From NCBI GenBank assembly GCA_964019055.1, contig OZ025214.1, positions 7,067,358 through 7,131,357 on the forward strand: a stretch of 64,000 bases of DNA, written 5' to 3'. Position 1 is the first letter of the stretch, and each line of letters starts with the position of its first letter. The position numbers and the translations under genes are program-made. The stretch comes from Anthopleura xanthogrammica (lineage: Eukaryota; Cnidaria; Anthozoa; Actiniaria; Actiniidae). Below, in pieces: positions 62,549 to 64,000 of the stretch. Below the pieces are notes generated by a model. That model did not search any database. It was not told the origin of the DNA and saw only the letters and a list, made by a program, of their open reading frames with translations.

Positions 62549-62727
62549 CCACTCCCACCAGTGGGGATACGATTTATATCAACACTGGTGGTGTCAAATT
62601 TCGGCCAATCAACTTTCAGTATTTTTTCGCGCGCTAATGCTCTTGCCAGTTCGCCTTCCGACAGTTTATCTGCCTTTTTTCGGACAGCGAAGGTGACAAC
62701 AAACTCTCTATTAGTTCTTAAAAGAAG

Positions 62728-64000
62728 ATGGATTCTGAAATGCCAAGATTTGTTGTCGACATAACAGATGAAGAGCTTACTCAATTTGTGGAACAGCAAG
62801 AGAACGTGAATACTAAAAGAAAAACAGCCTACGATATCAAACTTTTTGAAGAATTCATTCAAACCACGAATCCCGAACTACTCCGTTCAGCTGCCATTCA
62901 CGAGCTCTCCACCACAGTTCTGAACGACTTACTATCGAGATTCATGTACGGAGTTCGAAAGAAAGATGGTTCCGAATATGAACCAACCTCTTTGAGAGCT
63001 ATTCTGGGTAGTATCCAGCGATATCTTAACAGCCATAACTACGGTTTTACTATTTTCAAAGATGTTCAGTTCAAAGGCACAATGACTACACTGAAAGCTA
63101 AACAAAAAGACCTTAAAGCAAAAGGTTTGGGGAATAAACCGAAGGCGGCGGATCTACTAACAGATGAGGAGATTGAAAGACTCTACGCTGCAAAATGTCT
63201 GGGAATTCACTCCCCTCAAGCTATCACAAACACTTTGTGGTTGCAAACGACCATTCACTTCGGTTTGCGAGGTGGCAAGGAACAAAGAGACTTATGCTGG
63301 GGAGACGTCACGCTCAAACAAACTGCAGATGGAAAGGAGTATTTAGAATACTCCGTTGAAAGGCAAACAAAAACAAGAAGCGGTTCTGATCCTAGAGACA
63401 CTCGCAAAGTTAAGCCTAAAATGTTCTCACATCCCGAACTTCCGACCGAAAAGGATCCAGTTCGTGTTTACAAAATTTACGCTCAAAAGCGCCCAGAGAG
63501 CACAAATAACGATGAATCTCCGTTTTATTTGGCGACGAACACTCTACAGTATGGTACAACATCCAGAACATGGTTCAAATCACAGCCAATTGGTGTTAAC
63601 AAGCTCAATTCTTTACTGAAATCCATGGCAAACGAGGCGAATTTGGTACTCGATTCAAGTAAACGACTGACGAACCACAGTGCACGAAAACACCTTGCTC
63701 AAAAACTGACCGACCACGAAGTCCCACCAACTCAAATAATGCAGATCACAGGGCACCGAAATATCAATTCTGTGAACAATTACTCATCTCTTTCGGACAA
63801 ACAACAAGAGAAAATATCAGATATTTTGTCATTCACGGGTCCCAAAAGTACCACAACAAAGCAACTTTCTATTGAGTCGGCCGAAAAATATCAGTGTGTT
63901 AGTTTTCCGGCCGAAACACAGCAAATGACCTCACCTGGTTTTGGATCTCTTATCTCGGGAACGATAACTGGAGGAACATTTAATATCAATGTAAATTTAC
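62728..64000 (+). CDS. Crypton/KIAA1958-type tyrosine recombinase, 3' end outside window
   Basis: Continuous open frame of 424 codons from ATG 62728 (AAAGAAGATGG context) to the window edge. The N-terminal ~140 residues resemble the SAM-like core-binding domain found before KIAA1958/ZMYM-type recombinase domains (TAYDIKLFEEFIQ; SLRAILGSIQRYLN). The catalytic domain follows with the full tyrosine-recombinase set: Arg in FGLRGGKEQRDLCWGDV (near residue 182), H-x-x-R in NHSARKHLAQKL (near 317), GHR in ITGHRNINSVNNY (near 344), and the Tyr nucleophile in NNYSSL (352). The C-terminal SGTITGGTFNINVN is typical of the cnidarian family members I know. It is either an autonomous Crypton or a domesticated relative. 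The active-site residues look complete, which is unusual for domesticated copies. No terminal structure is visible. Confidence 0.8.
   Translation, partial: MDSEMPRFVVDITDEELTQFVEQQENVNTKRKTAYDIKLFEEFIQTTNPELLRSAAIHELSTTVLNDLLSRFMYGVRKKDGSEYEPTSLRAILGSIQRYLNSHNYGFTIFKDVQFKGTMTTLKAKQKDLKAKGLGNKPKAADLLTDEEIERLYAAKCLGIHSPQAITNTLWLQTTIHFGLRGGKEQRDLCWGDVTLKQTADGKEYLEYSVERQTKTRSGSDPRDTRKVKPKMFSHPELPTEKDPVRVYKIYAQKRPESTNNDESPFYLATNTLQYGTTSRTWFKSQPIGVNKLNSLLKSMANEANLVLDSSKRLTNHSARKHLAQKLTDHEVPPTQIMQITGHRNINSVNNYSSLSDKQQEKISDILSFTGPKSTTTKQLSIESAEKYQCVSFPAETQQMTSPGFGSLISGTITGGTFNINVNL

Overview
The window is eukaryotic, AT-rich, intron-rich DNA crowded with transposable elements. It looks like a cnidarian or similar marine invertebrate: gene families such as the KIAA1958-like tyrosine recombinases and this LINE/MITE mixture are common in anthozoan genomes. 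That placement is inference; no marker fixes the species.

The backbone is a head-to-tail array of three M13 (neprilysin/ECE-like) metallopeptidase genes, all on the minus strand. Copy A shows only its first exon (4586-5290). Copy B (13399-30942) and copy C (35058-59329) can each be modelled completely by hand with 17 exons. Matching exons have equal lengths, all splice phases agree, and each sums to 2268 nt (755 codons plus stop). By the family's catalytic motifs the two complete copies are damaged in different places. B has HQxxH in place of HExxH but keeps the ENIAD zinc-ligand motif. C keeps HExxH but has DDVAD in place of ENIAD and Tyr in place of the active-site His. At least one, possibly both, is a pseudo-peptidase.

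Because B and C are alignable paralogues, each serves as the empty-site control for insertions in the other. The largest is an 11.9-kb element (44939-56821) in intron 4 of C. It has TTAA target duplications and about 2.5-kb terminal inverted repeats (TIRs). Its transposase gene has seven exons: the promoter and exons 1-3 lie inside the left TIR, and a mirror copy of those exons lies in the right TIR. The spliced frame is 3495 nt, with one in-frame TAG. A 5'-truncated L1/Tx1-type LINE has landed in exon 4, flanked by a 12-14-bp duplication. This is the best candidate here for a poorly described mobile system.

Layout: 1-4400, dyad-rich tandem repeats around a CR1/L2-type LINE; 4586-5290, exon 1 of A; 5.3-13.4 kb, spacer 1 (promoter duplication, minisatellites, OTU-like fragment, Gag-like fragment, 1.5-kb non-autonomous element); 13.4-30.9 kb, gene B with intronic MITEs, a SINE and a LINE tail; 31-35 kb, spacer 2 (Gag-like fragment split by a SINE, tRNA-like sequence); 35-59.3 kb, gene C with MITEs, tRNA-like sequence and the TTAA element; 59.3-62.2 kb, upstream region of C; 62.2-64 kb, a THAP remnant and the 5' part of an intact Crypton/KIAA1958-type tyrosine recombinase gene that runs off the edge.
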